Program-made: the position numbers and the translations under genes
In this document: one piece after another, positions 5,209 to 5,244 of the stretch
Numbering within the stretch: position 1 is the first letter of the stretch
Layout of the letters: each line of letters begins with the position of its first letter
Origin: Ruminiclostridium sp.
Lineage (GTDB): Bacteria > Bacillota > Clostridia > Oscillospirales > Oscillospiraceae
Length of the DNA stretch: 5,244 nt
Assembly: GCA_021442645.1 (NCBI GenBank)
Contig: JABUSR010000036.1
Coordinates: 1-5,244, forward strand
Direction of reading: 5' to 3'
Notes under the pieces: model-generated
Database searches by the model: none
What the model was told of the DNA's origin: nothing
Seen by the model: the letters and a program-made list of their open reading frames with translations, nothing else

Positions 5209-5244
5209 GAGGGAAGCCTGATACTCAAAGCTGATTAAAAATAG

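Overview
The window looks like ordinary chromosomal DNA from an anaerobic clostridial Firmicute. The best guess is an Oscillospiraceae/Ruminococcaceae-type gut bacterium. This rests on GC-rich genes with C/G-ending codons, strong GGAGG-type ribosome binding sites, sigma-A-type promoters in AT-rich gaps, and protein features typical of that group. The taxonomic placement is inference; no search was run.

Layout: (1) 1-2105, minus strand: the first 701 residues of a single-chain pyruvate carboxylase (pyc), with the whole biotin carboxylase part and the start of the carboxyltransferase domain; its 3' end lies outside the window. (2) 2106-2596: a 491-bp divergent control region. It holds a pyc promoter with a 9-bp perfect inverted repeat in the leader, a TTTGCA-rich inverted repeat upstream of that promoter, a run of A/T-tracts with a ~12-bp period, and a near-consensus promoter flanked by repeats for the next gene. 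(3) 2597-4009, plus strand: a MocR/GabR-type regulator (GntR winged helix fused to a PLP aminotransferase-like domain), best started at GTG 2597. (4) 4122-5093, plus strand: phosphate acetyltransferase (pta) with its own promoter. (5) 5104-5208: a cluster of four hairpins, including one strong intrinsic terminator, that closes the pta transcript.

The two enzymes act around pyruvate and acetyl-CoA. Pyruvate carboxylase makes oxaloacetate for anaplerosis, and Pta turns acetyl-CoA into acetyl-phosphate, the step before ATP formation by acetate kinase. The regulator sits between them, divergent from pyc and upstream of pta, so it may control itself and one or both neighbours; only the gene order and promoter repeats suggest this. 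I saw no mobile element, CRISPR array, tRNA or rRNA, and no clearly new multi-gene system. The points most worth a second look are the control-region repeats, the phased A/T-tracts, and the regulator's apparent loss of the carboxylate-binding arginine.
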